The translations under genes and the position numbers were made by a program. The notes beneath the pieces were generated by a model, which was given only the letters and a program-made list of their open reading frames with translations, did not search any database and was not told where the DNA came from. A stretch of DNA of 64,000 nucleotides from Lytechinus variegatus (lineage: Eukaryota > Echinodermata > Echinoidea > Temnopleuroida > Toxopneustidae): contig NC_054742.1 of assembly GCF_018143015.1 (NCBI RefSeq), positions 55,871,195-55,935,194 of the forward strand. Reading direction: 5' to 3'. Every line of letters begins with the position of its first letter. Within the stretch, counting starts at the first letter, position 1. Shown here piece by piece: positions 22,501 to 34,484 of the stretch.

Positions 22501-25500
22501 CAATCAGATCCAAGGATTTTCAGTAGCTTATATCAACCGTCAATAAAAATCTATCACATTATTATGTCTATGATTTCAAAGCCAGGGAGCAAGCATTTCA
22601 TGAAGATTTTTTTTCAGTGATTTTCACCAACCAATTTTCACTCCTTCAATCAGATCCAAGGATTTACAGTAGCTTATAACAACTGTCAATAAAAATCTAT
22701 CACATTATTATGTCTATGATTTCAAAGACGGGGAGCAAGCATTTCATGAAGATTTTTTTTTTCAGTGATTTTCACCAACCAATTTTCACTCCTTCAATCA
22801 GATCCAAGGATTTTCAGTAGCTTATAACAACGGTCAATGAATATTGTTTTTACAGGCAGCCGATGGAGTAAATTCCATTGTGATAGGCAAGCTAGGAAGT
22901 ATCAACTCACCCCTCGCCATCACAGGAGGAAACTGTGCTCTATATGGATATGACATTGAGGGAAATGATCTTTTCTGGACTGTGAGTATCATATTTGATA
23001 TTTGAATCTGGACTCTTCCGAAAAATGTTTGTCTCTTGATGATGGTACAAGTGTTCCCTGGGGGGGATATCTATTCTGGTGCCTTTCTATGAAAGGAGAA
23101 TAATATCCTTGAAACCAGTTGAATTCATATGAAGGGAAAAAAAGAAACAAATCAATGAAAGTTTTGGGAAGATTGAATGAATAATAAGAAAGTTGTGAGC
23201 ATTTGAATATTGAGATCACCAAGGCTATGTAGATCCTCCTTTTTGCAATGTGACCAAGATCTGTGATGTTACACGCGTACAACGTCCTCATAAATGTTGT
23301 ACCTGTTTTGCCCATTGAAGTAATTTATTTGAAAAAGACTTATTTGTGGATTAAATACCTTTTTATTGTAAATATACATGCTGTATCTTGTGTCCATTAA
23401 ATGAAGTTTGAAAAAAATATAGATTTTTTGTAGTCAATGTGGTGCACTAAATATTCATACAAAAGAAAGGGGTAATAGAAAAGTGCTCTTTCAAATGGTG
23501 CAATGAGATTGAATTTTACTTTGGGTAAAATTGTTATATTCTAAGAAAAAAAGGTCTTAATAATTTACAATAGCATGGACAAGGATTTAACTGTGGAAGG
23601 ATTTGGATGAATTCTACCCATTTACCTCATTAGCCTAGGGACCAGGGGAGGGTGTCACAAAGAGCGAAGTGTGATTATGCATAAATTCCAATATGCACAT
23701 GGTATTTAAGTTAACATGCAATCTTCTTTATCAATACACAGTAGTGCACATCCTCTTAACATGATTTGACCCATTGCATTGATTCCTTTTATACCACACG
23801 CAACTTGGAATTTAATTGGGACTCTAAATCACATTTAAATCTTTGTGAAACCTCCCCCTGTAATCTAATTGTTTCTTGGTTTGCATTGTAAACCTACCAT
23901 CGTGTGTTATTACTCCATCGTCAAGGTGACTGGTGACAACGTGTGTTCCTTGGCACTGTGCCAATTCTGTGGAGATGGCAGGAATCAGTTGGTCGTCGGA
24001 TCGGAAGATTACGACATCAGGGTGTTTCAGGAGGATGAGATTGTTTCAGAGATGACAGAGACAGAGGTAAAATTCATGATTGGAATCGCTGGACCAGGGC
24101 CTGTTGCAAAAGGAACTGTGTTTGAAAGCAACTTTTAAAAAGTCAAGCGCAAGTCCAGAATGCGCTATATGGATTGTGTATAAAATCATGTTGTGTTTGA
24201 TTGCGTTCCTTTCTTCAACAGACCCTGTTGCCTTTTTGTTTATTGATTTCCCGGAACATATGCCAACGTATAATGGCATTATTTAGAACAAATTTTTCAA
24301 AGGAAACTAGACTCTATCCTACATCTAATATAAACACCAATCAATTCCTGGAGATTACCTTGAATAAAGTACTATTTTGGTGTATCAGCGTATAATTATC
24401 ATTGTAGTATGGCTCAACAATCCAGAAATATCAAGGTTTAATTAGTTTCCAGGAACATATAACAATGTATAATGGCATAGTAACAAATTTTAAAAAGAAA
24501 TTAAACAAATAACACAAACAACGACCAATGGCTGAGGATTACCTAAAAGAAATTATTTTTACTGTTTAGTTTAACCTTTATAACATTTCTCAACAATCAA
24601 GAAAAATCAAAATTCCATGCTGGTTAATACCACATTAACAGTTACCAATCATTCATGATGGTGCCCTTTGTGAAGTAGTTTACAGTATAGGCCACTGATG
24701 TTGCCCTTGTTGTTTAATCCAGGCCATCACAGCTCTTTGCCCGATGACTGATGCCAGGTTTGGCTATGCTTTAGCAAATGGCACTGTTGGTGTTTATGAA
24801 AAGAATTCAAGGTACTGGAGAATCAAGGTGAGTCGTGACGTTTACTCCTGCTTCATTGTATATTGTACAGATATTGCCTGCTTGGAAACTAAATATAACA
24901 TTTGTGAATATGACATGAATATTGCATTTTATTTTGCCGGAAGTGCACAGCGAAGAAGAAAAGTGTAGTCCCGAGGCAAAGTTCAGCTTCGCTGGTAAAG
25001 CTGATATGTTATATATTTAAAAAAATGTAGCAGGGCATTACTGTTTTTTTTTTTTAATAAATATATTCTATGTAGATTTACCATCAAAGTCTATTATTTA
25101 CCGGTATATGATAAACCTGCTTTTATTTATGATAGTGTGAAACATTTGAATCTATCACTCAATACGCACTGTTTCTAAGTGCTAGACTCATCAATTAAAT
25201 GTATGATAAAGGAATGAATGTAACATTTGTAAATATGACTTATACATACTCGCAATTTCTGATGCCTCTGAAATATCTTTACCTGATAATAATGGAAACA
25301 GTATACAGATCATCAGAAAATCAGAGCTAAGAACTATTGATGATATATCATAAATTAATCACAAGTAAAATGGACAAATGATATTTCATGTAAAGCTTTG
25401 AATTTTCTCTTTTTTCTGGTATAACTTAGATGATTATTCATTCATATGTGAGTGAGTAAATACAATTTGAAGAAGAAAGAGAGGAGGGGGGTTGGGAGTG

Positions 25501-28500
25501 GTATATATCAATATAACTGTGAATGTACAAAGTTGCGTAAGTGTAAAACTGTACTTCCCTTGATTTGCTGACCTATCTGCAGTCTAAGAACCAAGCCGTC
25601 ACCATAGATAGCTTTGATCTGGATGGAGATGGCGTACCCGAGCTAATCACGGGATGGAGCAACGGAAAGGTAAAACAATTCATTTCAATTCAACAAGGTA
25701 TTAGTTTGAACATAATGTATTATGTAGGGTATGAGAATGAAGTCAATCCAAATGCATCAAGAAGCAAATTATTTTTGTAAAGTGAATGTATTTAATCCCC
25801 TGTCCCATTGACTTATCACAGGAAACATCAAACAAACAACTTTCAATTGGATTTTAAAATGGGTTTCTCCTTCCCCTACTATATTTTGTTGAAATCCAAT
25901 CTGTTTGTTTGCATTTGCTTATGATTAGATTGATGCACGAAGTGACAGGACCGGTGAGGTAGTGTTTAGAGATAATTTGTCTTCGGCCATCGCAGGGATA
26001 GTGCAGGGTGACTACAGAATGGATGGGAACATGGAACTCATTTGCTGCTCAAACGAAGGAGAAGGTAGGATATTTCATAATGACTTGTGAAAAGGGTGAC
26101 AGAAATATGTGACAGCTGTTTTCAAGGATGCCACTTTCCAGCTTGAATCGAAATTCTGACCATCTCTGCCATTTTTCGCAGTCCCGAGCTAGAGTCTGAA
26201 TTCTGACCTTTTCCGCCATTCCTCGCAATTCCGACGTATCCGTTTTCTTTCATCAGAAAAAGTAAATTATCTCTGTCTCTCTCTAGCTGATACATGATTC
26301 GTCCCATCTGTTGGATTCTGTTCAGGCTCCACCAGACATGCGAGCACATAGACATGCAACAATATCCCCATATGATATGAGGAATGTCATGAAACAAAAG
26401 ATCCTTGTGCATGTGCACTCACGAAAAAAGACAAGAACAGAAATTGATTAAAAGAGACAGCAAGGGGAAAAAAGAGACAGAAATTCTCTACTTGTGTGTG
26501 TAATATTCTTGATTTGGCAGTAGTTTGAGTAGTAAAATGTTTAAAAACCTCCAGCTGAGGCACTGCCCCTGGACCCTGTTAGTGGCTACATCCCCAGACT
26601 TCGGAACAAGGGGGGGGGTTAATTTGTATCGTTCCTGGTAATCACATGCTATGAAGCATAGAGAAAATTGGTTACAAAAAAAATTAGCCATTATTACTCC
26701 ATTTCTTTCTTTTTTTCCAGTGCGAGGTTACCTACCCGCCAACCAGGAGCAGAAAGGGAATCTGATGGACACCAATATTGAACAGGAAACGATACGAGAT
26801 CTGAGCCAGCGGAAGCAAAACCTTATCCTAGAACTTAAGAATTATGAAGAGAATGCCAAGGTGGGTTGTGTATGTGCTCTCGTTAGATTGTTGTTTATGA
26901 TATTTCACAGGGGTTTTGCTAGGATTTTCTTTGAAATTTCACTGGATTTGAATCTCTTGTGGGCACAAAGTCATGTGGGCTTGCAGAATCAGATATTCAG
27001 GCCATTACGAAAATTTGTGTTTAAAAACAGATCTCCTCTGACACCCCAATTTCAAATTCCAAGCTTCTTTCACTGCCCCCCCCCATCCCCGATATCAGCA
27101 GGAATGGTAATCCTTAAGTAAACAACCACACACTCTCCCAGATAATCCACCTTCCCCCCAAGGAGAAGTGACCTTCATACGGCCAGGCAGAGGGAGAGAG
27201 ACAGAAGGTGGTTTCAGACCGCCTCGAAGTTCGCCAGTTCCAGGTATTCTCTGATCGGGAAATTTACCCCGATCAGAAAATACCAGGTATTTTGGTAATG
27301 TGAAAGCAAACTACGCGTAATCTCCCCGAAAGAAAATACCCGCTAAATAGTAGGTACTTGGCGAAATTACGAGAACTTTCGTGGGTATTTTTCCAAGGTC
27401 GCAGGTATTTAGGCGATGTGAAAGCAAATTACGGGAACTTTTATCCCAGCGTGTCGTTGGGCGCGGCGGCGTGGGTGGCTGCTGGGCTAGTGATTTTGAA
27501 TCTCCCGCCTTGCCTGCTTATCAGACCACACTGCGCATGCTCGTAACTTTGGGAACTTATCCCGAAGGATGTGTTTCGGGGCGGTGTGAATGCAGGAATA
27601 ATTAACGGGTATTTTTTAGCCTTAAAAGTTCTCGTAATTTAACGGGGATTCTTGTGATCGAGGCGGTTTGAAACCACCTAGAGAGAGATGTTGAGGTTTC
27701 CAGCGTGGTGTTTGTTCAGCTCTTATCAGCAGCTGCATTCGACCCCACCCCAGTTTAAACGAGAAAAACTTAACTTTCCCCAAAAACTGAAAATGGGGTG
27801 TCGATACCCCACTTGAGTTCCCATTGACTTACACGCAAGGCCTTATCAGCAGTCAAATGAACCCCACCCCAGTTTAAACGAGAGAATTGAAGCTCTCCCA
27901 AAATCTGAAATTGGGGTTTCAGATTCCCCACCTGACCTCCCGTTGACATAAGGGCAATTCCACAGGTTGGGACAAATCATGTAACGTGAGTAACCGACAC
28001 ATTCCAAAGATTTGCCAGGAGCATAATAGAATTTCCCAAGTTTTGTTTTTATACAAAGGATAGTCAGACTGTGTACTTTGTTGTGATAAGGAGATGTTTA
28101 GTTCCTATCAATAATAATGGAGTTACAGCTCCAAGTATGAGTCAAGGTGTCTCCAAATGTAACGTGAGTAACCGTGGAATAGCCCATAACACGCAGGGCA
28201 ATGGGGTTCCTGTGTTATAAGCTGGTGGGGTATTTTTTAAACACAGGATTCACGTAATGCATAGCGTATTTAGTCTCAAATGATGGGCAAGACTTTTTTA
28301 AATGTGCCATAAGTGTGATTCTTGCATTACAAATTTATCACTAAAAATTTAAAGGTTTAGGATTTAGAATTTGATTGTTTCAGTGATTTTTTTTTCTTTG
28401 TTTTAAAGGCTGGTAAGGATGAGAGACCGTCTGGTCTTGGTGATTTAGACAAGGCTCAGATGGGTATCATTCCTGCAAACACTCAACTTCAAACCACTCT

Positions 28501-31500
28501 CTCAGTAAACTCTGGTGCTGAAAAGACCTCTGTAAGTAATATTTCTCTTGGATTTAATAAAGCCTGTAGTTAGCTGTGTAAAATCGACCAAAATCTACCT
28601 GTCACTCTTTTAATTCATTTCTAGATCAGGGGAGCGTTTCATGAAAGAACTTGTCGGACGTTTTATCCGACATGTCCTGTTTTATACGACAGTTACCATA
28701 GGAACAGTGACTCTCAGCCAATCAAAATTAATGAAAGATGTCAGATCTGACAACTTGTCGGACGAAAATGTTGATGAAACGCTCCCCAGATGAATGTGTA
28801 TGGCTATGAAATTTATGATGTGGAGGATGCAAGAAATGAAATTATAATATGATAAATTTTGCAATTTTACCTAAAAATTTATTTTGCTTGGTTGCCTGAT
28901 GAAAGTAAAATGTCTGTGTTTTTTTTTAAGTATATACATATATAGCCTATAGTTCTTTTGAGTATTCTGTGTAAAATCAAAAACACATTTTTCAAAAATT
29001 ATGTTCAATTTTGTTTCCTTCTGTTCATTTCAGCCCCATGTTGAATTAACAGTGAACACCAGTAATGATACAGTTCTGAAAGCTGTTCTTATCTTTGCTG
29101 AGGGGATCTTTGAAGGAGAGAGTCATGTCATGTAAGTGTATGTTTAACAGATATGCCTTATCTATGTTAGCTTTTTTTATTTTACAAAGTGAGACCAAAA
29201 AACATACACTTACAAAACTGACAGTTTATGAGAGTCCTTATCATAAACACATAAATGTTAACTAAGTCCTGAAAGTACATCCCGCCAAGGTAATGATTAT
29301 TTTCACACTTTCAATATTTTCTTCTCAAATGCATCTGCTGGTTCTGGTTGCATATATTGGACTTGGCTTGCTGAGGCTTTATTCAACCTTGGTGCTGTAT
29401 GTTCCTATATAATAATGATCAGAGAAGGGAGAGTAGAGATGGTGATTTTGGATCCAATACATGATGAGGCACATGACAGACATTTTGAATAGTGCTGTTA
29501 GTATTGTTGTTCTTACAACTTAGTAGGAGCAAACCGCAGAAAAATTGAAATTTGAAAAAATTTGAAATGAAAATTATAATTGCAATGTCATGTAATACCT
29601 TCAAACCCTTTAGTTGCAAAATGGTCTGATAGAAATAGTTATTTTATTTTTGCCAATGTTTTATTCTTTTATCTCATATAAGATACAGCTAATGTGGAAA
29701 GTACATCCATAATTCTTTTTGAAATTCCTCTTTCTTTCTCTAGACACCCAAACACACCTAATTTGTCAAATGCTCTTAAAGTGCCAATAGTCCCACCCAA
29801 AGACATCCCTGTGGATTTACATATCAAGGCATTTGTCGGTACAAAATCAAGGTTAGTATTTTAAATTGAAAATGTGTTTCTTTGATGTTATGATTATGAT
29901 CGATATTACCTGTATTTATTACAGAGAATTTACTACTGGTAGCCAAATGTGAAGTTAATATTTGCCAATTAACTTTCAATGTCATTCCTAAATTCAGAAA
30001 ACATGCTGGCTTCAATTGTCATATTAGCTATCTATATCTAAACTAAAAATTAAGCCATGTTTCATCTTGGTGCTACTTTGTGTATAAGGTTCGTATAGTT
30101 CGGATGCTTTTCGCTGAAAACGCCCTTAGTATTTGATGTTTTCTGCTAAACTCAAAGTAACCGTGGTAACCAATGATTTCATGAGAACGTCTTTGTACTC
30201 GTAACGATTGTTACGAGACCATCAGAGATTTAGATCTTCTTTGTTTTAATATGCATAATTAAAGCTGAAAGCGAGCACCCTTAAGATCACCAACACTGAT
30301 AAGCAAATTTGTGACCAACACTGATAAGCAAATTTGTGCTTGGAAATGACTCTTCATTAAGAGCCGTGGTGTAGTGGTTCTGACTCTCGCCTTGTAAACA
30401 GAGGATCGTTTGTTCGAATCCCACCGCGGTCTAGCGTCATTTGGCAAGGCGTTAATCCACACTTTGCCACTCTCAACCCAGGTGCTAAATGGGTACCCGG
30501 TAGGATGCGAAAGATATTGTATGTTTGATTTTGCCAGCACCATAATGTGGCTTTGACAAATGCAAGGAATGCTTCCCAGGGAGTGGACATTGTGCACTTT
30601 TTGTGCTTGATTGAAATGAATCCAATGACCGGGGTAATAATATGCTGTATCGCGCTTTGGGCCATTCTGGGGAAAATCGCTTTATAAAAAATTGGCTATT
30701 AATATATTTTACTTTAAATCATCTTTCTTTGCAATCCAGTATGCAGTTCCATGTATTTGAGGTGACCCGTCAGCTGCCCAGGTTCTCCATGTATGTACCA
30801 TGCACAGATCAAGTCCCTGAGCCAAAGAGTAGTGTAGTGTTTACAGTCAATGAAAGGATACAGAGGGTATGATTCTGTTTCTTTGGATTTCTGCTACATT
30901 TTCTACATTTAACATTTGTGCCATTGCATGGCCAGTCCTTTTGTACTTTCTCACCTCTTTGTGATATTTAATATGTTCTTTTTTGTAAAAGAGACTTTTG
31001 TAAATTATGTTATTAACTTTTCGATGACAGCATTTAAAAAAAAAATAGTGAATTTCTAAGGAGCCGTATATACATGTACATGATATGACATCATTAATGG
31101 GGTTTGACATTTATGATCATCATAGATGAATATCTTTGATGTGAAATAGTTAATTTCCAGGTTCAATGTCCAAATGATGCACTATTGGCGTGTGGTCAGA
31201 CATTTATCCTCACTCCCTGGCCCCAGGTTGCTTGTTTACAAGCATTCATGCTCTCTTAGTAAACAGTTGATAAATCACCACCATCCGCTAACTATTTATT
31301 GATATTATGTTTCATGATATGGGGTCATAGAAGCCATATGCTGTGTTCTTCATTGCTATTGGATTACTAATGTATTTTTCCTTTCCTTGTTGAACATTGT
31401 TACAGGTGGTTCTATGGATAAATCAGAACTTCTTGGTAGATGAAGACGTAGCAGCCGATACTCCTCTCAATGTAGGGTTCCTTTCATTGAGGGGTTCGGG

Positions 31501-34309
31501 TCCTATATTTATTCAGATGCAGGCCAATGGACAGGTAAGTGGAAGGAAGAGATTTGAGACATTTTTTAATGAAAAATTAATGAGAAATTATAATAAATTT
31601 TTCTCTGTAATAAATATAACATAGCTTACTGCTTCAGTACATAACTGTTTTTCCATGCAATTTTTAAATATTTTTTTATGTTTAGTCATTTCCACAAAAA
31701 AATTTTTTGGAATAATTACAAAGCATCCATAAAGAGAATAAACAAATTGTACCAAAATATGTTTTTTTTATTAACAAAAATTGTAATATGCAATGTGCAA
31801 TAGAGGTATTATATTGGGTGTGTAAATGGCAGATCCACTTTTATTCTTACTTTACTCCTCTTATTAAATCGCTTACCCCACTATAATTGTGAACATGTTT
31901 TGTGCATAGATGGTAATTTGTGCTGCAAGTACAAACAACTGACCAAGTTACTCTTGCTGTCAGGTCCCCCCTATGTGGAAACTTTATTTCGATTTGTTGG
32001 CAGATATGAATATTAAAACGTTTCTGATGCAAAGTGTATTACACACATTCATTCTTCATCATTCACAACCCTGTTTTTGCTTTAAAGGTATTTATCTTTG
32101 TGAGCGATTTAAAAATTCTCAAACCAAGATGAAACATGTGTACAAGTGCATGTATTAGAACTAATAAACCCTGAAAACAACCATTATTGAGAATAAAAAG
32201 CTAAAACTACAAGGCAAACACTGATTTTGTAAATAGGCGTCTTATAGATGCCTAAGTAGTACACATAAGTGTATGGGATGAAATTAAGATGGTGCTTCCG
32301 GCCACTTTATATTTCAATTTTTGAAGCACTAAATTATTTTCGAACGCAATTTTTTCTGGGCTTCATATCACAGACCCAGGTGACAAGTGTGACCTTCTAG
32401 CTCCGATTTTTTAAAAGTCAAACCAATGTTAACCAATCACTTTAAATCAATTTTTATTTTTAGGTAACCATTCGTACTGATGACATGGATCTAGCAGGTG
32501 ACCTCATCCAGGCATTGGCTTCCTTCCTTGGTATAGATGACCTCCAGGTCATAGCTGATTATCCCATGCACATGGAAGATCTCAAAAATCTACTCATCAA
32601 GGTTTGTATATGTGTACTCAACTTTTAATAATAGTAATGATATACATTATTTGTATGGTGCACATATCCACCCTGTTGTTAAGGCGCTCTTATATTACCC
32701 TGGCTAAGATAGGCTACTGACTTTGGCGCTCACAGCTTTTTAATTCATTACTTCATTTACCTCACCTGGGTTGAGTGCAGCACACTGTGGATCAATTTCT
32801 TGCTCAAGGAAAATATATTTGGCTTGTTTTCTCCTCATTCTCTGAAGTTTCCACTTATTTTTTTCTACATTCAATCAAGTACTTGTGTGATTTACTGTCA
32901 ATTATGATTTTGATCTGCTAAGAAACTTGAATCAAAAATTTCAAAATTCGTAAAGGATAACTTACTGTATGTTTCAGGTAAGATGGGCACATATTTAATC
33001 AGAGTCATAAATAATTTTTTTTATCTGAAGGGTTTACTCCTATATGTGCTATGTTTGCTGTGTTATATAGGTGGATGAGTTTCACTCGGTGAGGCAGAAG
33101 TTAACAGCTGAGATGGCCGACCATTCTAACTTGATCAGGAGTCTTGTCGTCAGGGCTGAAGATGCTCGGCTAATGTCAGATATGTAAATATGCCTTTTAG
33201 ATTTTCCTTTTCATCTATGCATTTGAAAATAATTCTTGTTTGAGCAGCAACAGCTGTACATCAATTTTTGTCTCCCTAGTGGAATCCATGGTTAGCTTGT
33301 CAAGGTTGAATTAGGGATGAGTTTTTAATTTACCATATATTTTTTTTTGTCTTGTTTAAAGGTCAAGTCCACTCCAATAAAAGCTGATTTGAATAAAAAC
33401 AGAAATCAAACAAGCATAAAACTAAAAATTTCACCACAATCGGATGTAGAATAAAGAGAGTTATAACGTTTAAAATTTTGCTTAATTAAAAAAAATAGTT
33501 ATATGTACATCCTGGTCAGTATGCAAACGAAGGGACCAATGACCAATAAATCATTTTGTTTCATTGTATTTTATTATATGAAATATGAAAATATGTTTAA
33601 ATTTTCTCCTCATTGCAATGTAAACTTTTTAGCTTTATGCTTATTTGATTTTCTACTTTGATCAACTATATTCTGATGTTAACTTTACCTTTAGTAAAAA
33701 GTCATAAAGGCATTTTATAGGATTGTAATTTGGTTCTTATGTCCAATGCAGGAGGAATATGCGTCGTGGGTACATGGAATTGTTTGACCTAAATCGAGAC
33801 TTGGTTAATGGTTATAAGATCCGTTGCTCCAACCATCAAGAATTGCTCAACTGTCTCAAGCTTGTCAACCAAACTATTCAGAAGGCTGGGCAGCTTAGAG
33901 GTAAGATGATGATGATGATGATAATGTTGATTTTGATAGTGCTAATGATATTCTGAAATGTAATGCTTAATACTTCGGAAAAACATTTCTAAGTGGTCTA
34001 CTGATATATTATTGATATGATGTTGGATACAAGGATAGGTGTCAATTCAATTGGAATGAATTTTCTTTTTAATTTGTTGTTTTTGGCTTGTACTCTCAGA
34101 ACTATATTGGTGTTAAGTATAAGTACACTAGTGTTGACCAATCTATTGGATTAATGCGAATGAATGACATCACAATAAAGGTACAAATTTATTTTTTCTT
34201 TCTTTCAGTTGGAAAGTTCAAGACCCAAGTTGTATCATCATGCAGACAAGCTATCAAAGAGAATAACATCAGTGCCTTGTTTAAGATCATCAAGACTGGA
34301 ACATCATGA
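19571..34309 (+). CDS. BBS2: BBS2, BBSome subunit (Bardet-Biedl syndrome 2 protein), 17 exons, 720 aa
   Basis: Subunit of the BBSome coat that moves membrane proteins in and out of cilia; BBS2 pairs with BBS7 and BBS9 in the complex. Exons: 19571-19687, 20265-20489, 22856-22981, 23926-24066, 24723-24827, 25583-25669, 25929-26064, 26721-26860, 28409-28531, 29034-29131, 29744-29851, 30740-30866, 31406-31534, 32464-32601, 33071-33183, 33752-33900, 34209-34309. All are GT-AG and phase-consistent; 2163 nt, 720 residues against 721 in human, with the same exon number. Landmarks: start [53 protein letters not shown]; an FG-GAP-like loop [20 protein letters not shown] (last residue changed by splicing to ID); [10 protein letters not shown]; end [11 protein letters not shown]. 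The N-terminal half is the beta-propeller, the middle a GAE/platform, the end helical. One oddity: the propeller loop that is FDGDG in human reads FCGDG here. It looks intact and functional. Confidence 0.96.
19755..19885. repeat. ATT/AGT microsatellite in BBS2 intron 1
   Basis: Imperfect trinucleotide run of ATT with AGT interruptions (ATTATTAGTAGTAGTAGTAC, then TTATTATTATT), directly following exon 1 by about 70 bases. Confidence 0.85.
20541..21545 (-). mobile_element. DR1-motif repeat family, copy 3 (inverted) in BBS2 intron 2
   Basis: Same ends as 8553-9462 but in opposite orientation: it begins TCTCACCTGCGAATCAGAGA with GGCGCCGCTTTTCC, and ends GAGGCGCTCCACTTGTTA. It has about five internal units, each with GGTCAAAGGTCAT-like blocks (best at about 21072-21086, AAGGTCAAAGGTCAT). 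The left end starts about 50 bases after the exon 2 donor, and the exon 2 reading frame happens to run into it, which makes a misleading longer open frame. Confidence 0.75.
21682..22045. repeat. Possible diverged TTAA-type element
   Basis: It begins TTAAAAGGAAAGTTCAGCCA, contains ATGAGAGCAGCTCTCAT (a perfect short palindrome) and ends near CCCATTGTTC. The layout resembles other TTAA inverted-repeat elements in the window but the ends match poorly. Confidence 0.3.
22150..22845. repeat. Tandem repeat, about 146 bp x 5, abutting BBS2 exon 3
   Basis: TCAGATCCAAGGAT recurs near 22214, 22361, 22504, 22650 and 22798, giving units of 143-148 bp; the shared unit also contains GGGAGCAAGCATTTCATGAA and CTATCACATTATTATGTCTA. 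The first copy is the most diverged; the others are nearly identical. The last copy stops about 15 bases before the exon 3 acceptor at 22855. Confidence 0.9.
23645..23859. mobile_element. MITE family B, diverged copy (BBS2 intron 3)
   Basis: GGGGAGGGTGTCACAAAGAG at the left and ATCTTTGTGAAACCTCCCCC at the right are inverted. The interior (ATGCACATGG, CAATCTTCTTTATC, GTAGTGCACATCCTC) matches the better copy at 36621-36832. Confidence 0.7.
27206..27679. mobile_element. Inverted-repeat element, 474 bp, in BBS2 intron 8
   Basis: The left end AGGTGGTTTCAGACCGCCTC and the right end (inverse) AGGTGGTTTCAAACCGCCTC match closely. The interior has several GGTATTT and GAAATTAC/GTAATTT blocks in both orientations and a CpG-rich centre (GTCGTTGGGCGCGGCGGC). 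No transposase is present. Open frames inside are chance. Confidence 0.8.
27722..27960. repeat. Tandem duplication, about 120 bp x 2
   Basis: Two adjacent units share TTATCAGCAG, CCCCACCCCAGTTTAAACGA, CTGAAA.TGGGGT and CCCC.CTTGA/CCTGA..TCCC.TTGAC, with about 80-85 percent identity by eye. It lies in BBS2 intron 8. Confidence 0.75.
28627..28789 (+). mobile_element. MITE family A, complete copy (BBS2 intron 9)
   Basis: 163 bp bounded by AGGGGAGCGTTTCATGAAAG and the inverse end ATGAAACGCTCCCC. The interior AACTTGTCGGACGTTTTATC is matched by inverted GACAACTTGTCGGAC. Other copies: 38967-39127 (same orientation), 57606-57765 (inverted), partials at 5260 and 55038. Confidence 0.8.
30361..30690 (+). 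mobile_element. tRNA-derived SINE (BBS2 intron 11)
   Basis: The first about 73 bases are tRNA-like with a polymerase III A box (TGGTGTAGTGG at about 30367) and B box (GTTCGAATCCC at about 30412). They are followed by a tRNA-unrelated body containing GGTGCTAAATGGGTACCCGG, and an end near TCGCTTTATAAAAAATTGGC. It shares a strand with BBS2 and is not a functional tRNA gene. Confidence 0.8.
32632..32815 (+). repeat. Dispersed repeat, copy 1 (BBS2 intron 14)
   Basis: The segment with GCGCTCTTATATTACCCTGG, TTTACCTCACCTGGGTTGAG and GCAGCACA.TG matches 36045-36232 in the same order and orientation. It looks like a SINE or LINE 3' segment, with an ATAATAATGATAT-type start. Confidence 0.6.
33360..33693. 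mobile_element. TTAA-type element, shortened and diverged (BBS2 intron 15)
   Basis: It begins TTTAA then AGGTCAAGTCCACTCC, and carries AAAATTTCACCACAATCGGA and CTCCTCATTGCAATG, as in the 11547-12140 element. The right end is degraded and the middle is deleted. Confidence 0.65.
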
Positions 34310-34343
34310 ACAGCAAGGGTTTTTGCAAACAATCATAAAACAT

Positions 34344-34484
34344 CTGGGGCCCATTTTATTAAAGAGTTACAACTAAGGTAACTTTGCCATTATGGCAGCT
34401 CAGCAGCCAATCACAATAAAGGTTACCATGGTAGCTACAATGATGCTGAAATTAACATAGTTGTCTTTGTGAAACAGGCACCAG
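34344..34484. mobile_element. MITE, about 140 bp, directly after BBS2 stop
   Basis: CTGGGGCCCATTTTATTAAA at the left is matched by the inverse of TTTGTGAAACAGGCACCAG at the right; GGTAACTTTGCCAT and ATGGTAGCTAC lie inside. It begins 35 bases after the BBS2 stop codon, so it is probably transcribed in the 3' UTR. Confidence 0.65.

Noticed and set aside
30259-30665. Minus-strand open frames of 102-112 codons in BBS2 intron 11
   Set aside because: They are antisense readings of the tRNA-derived SINE.
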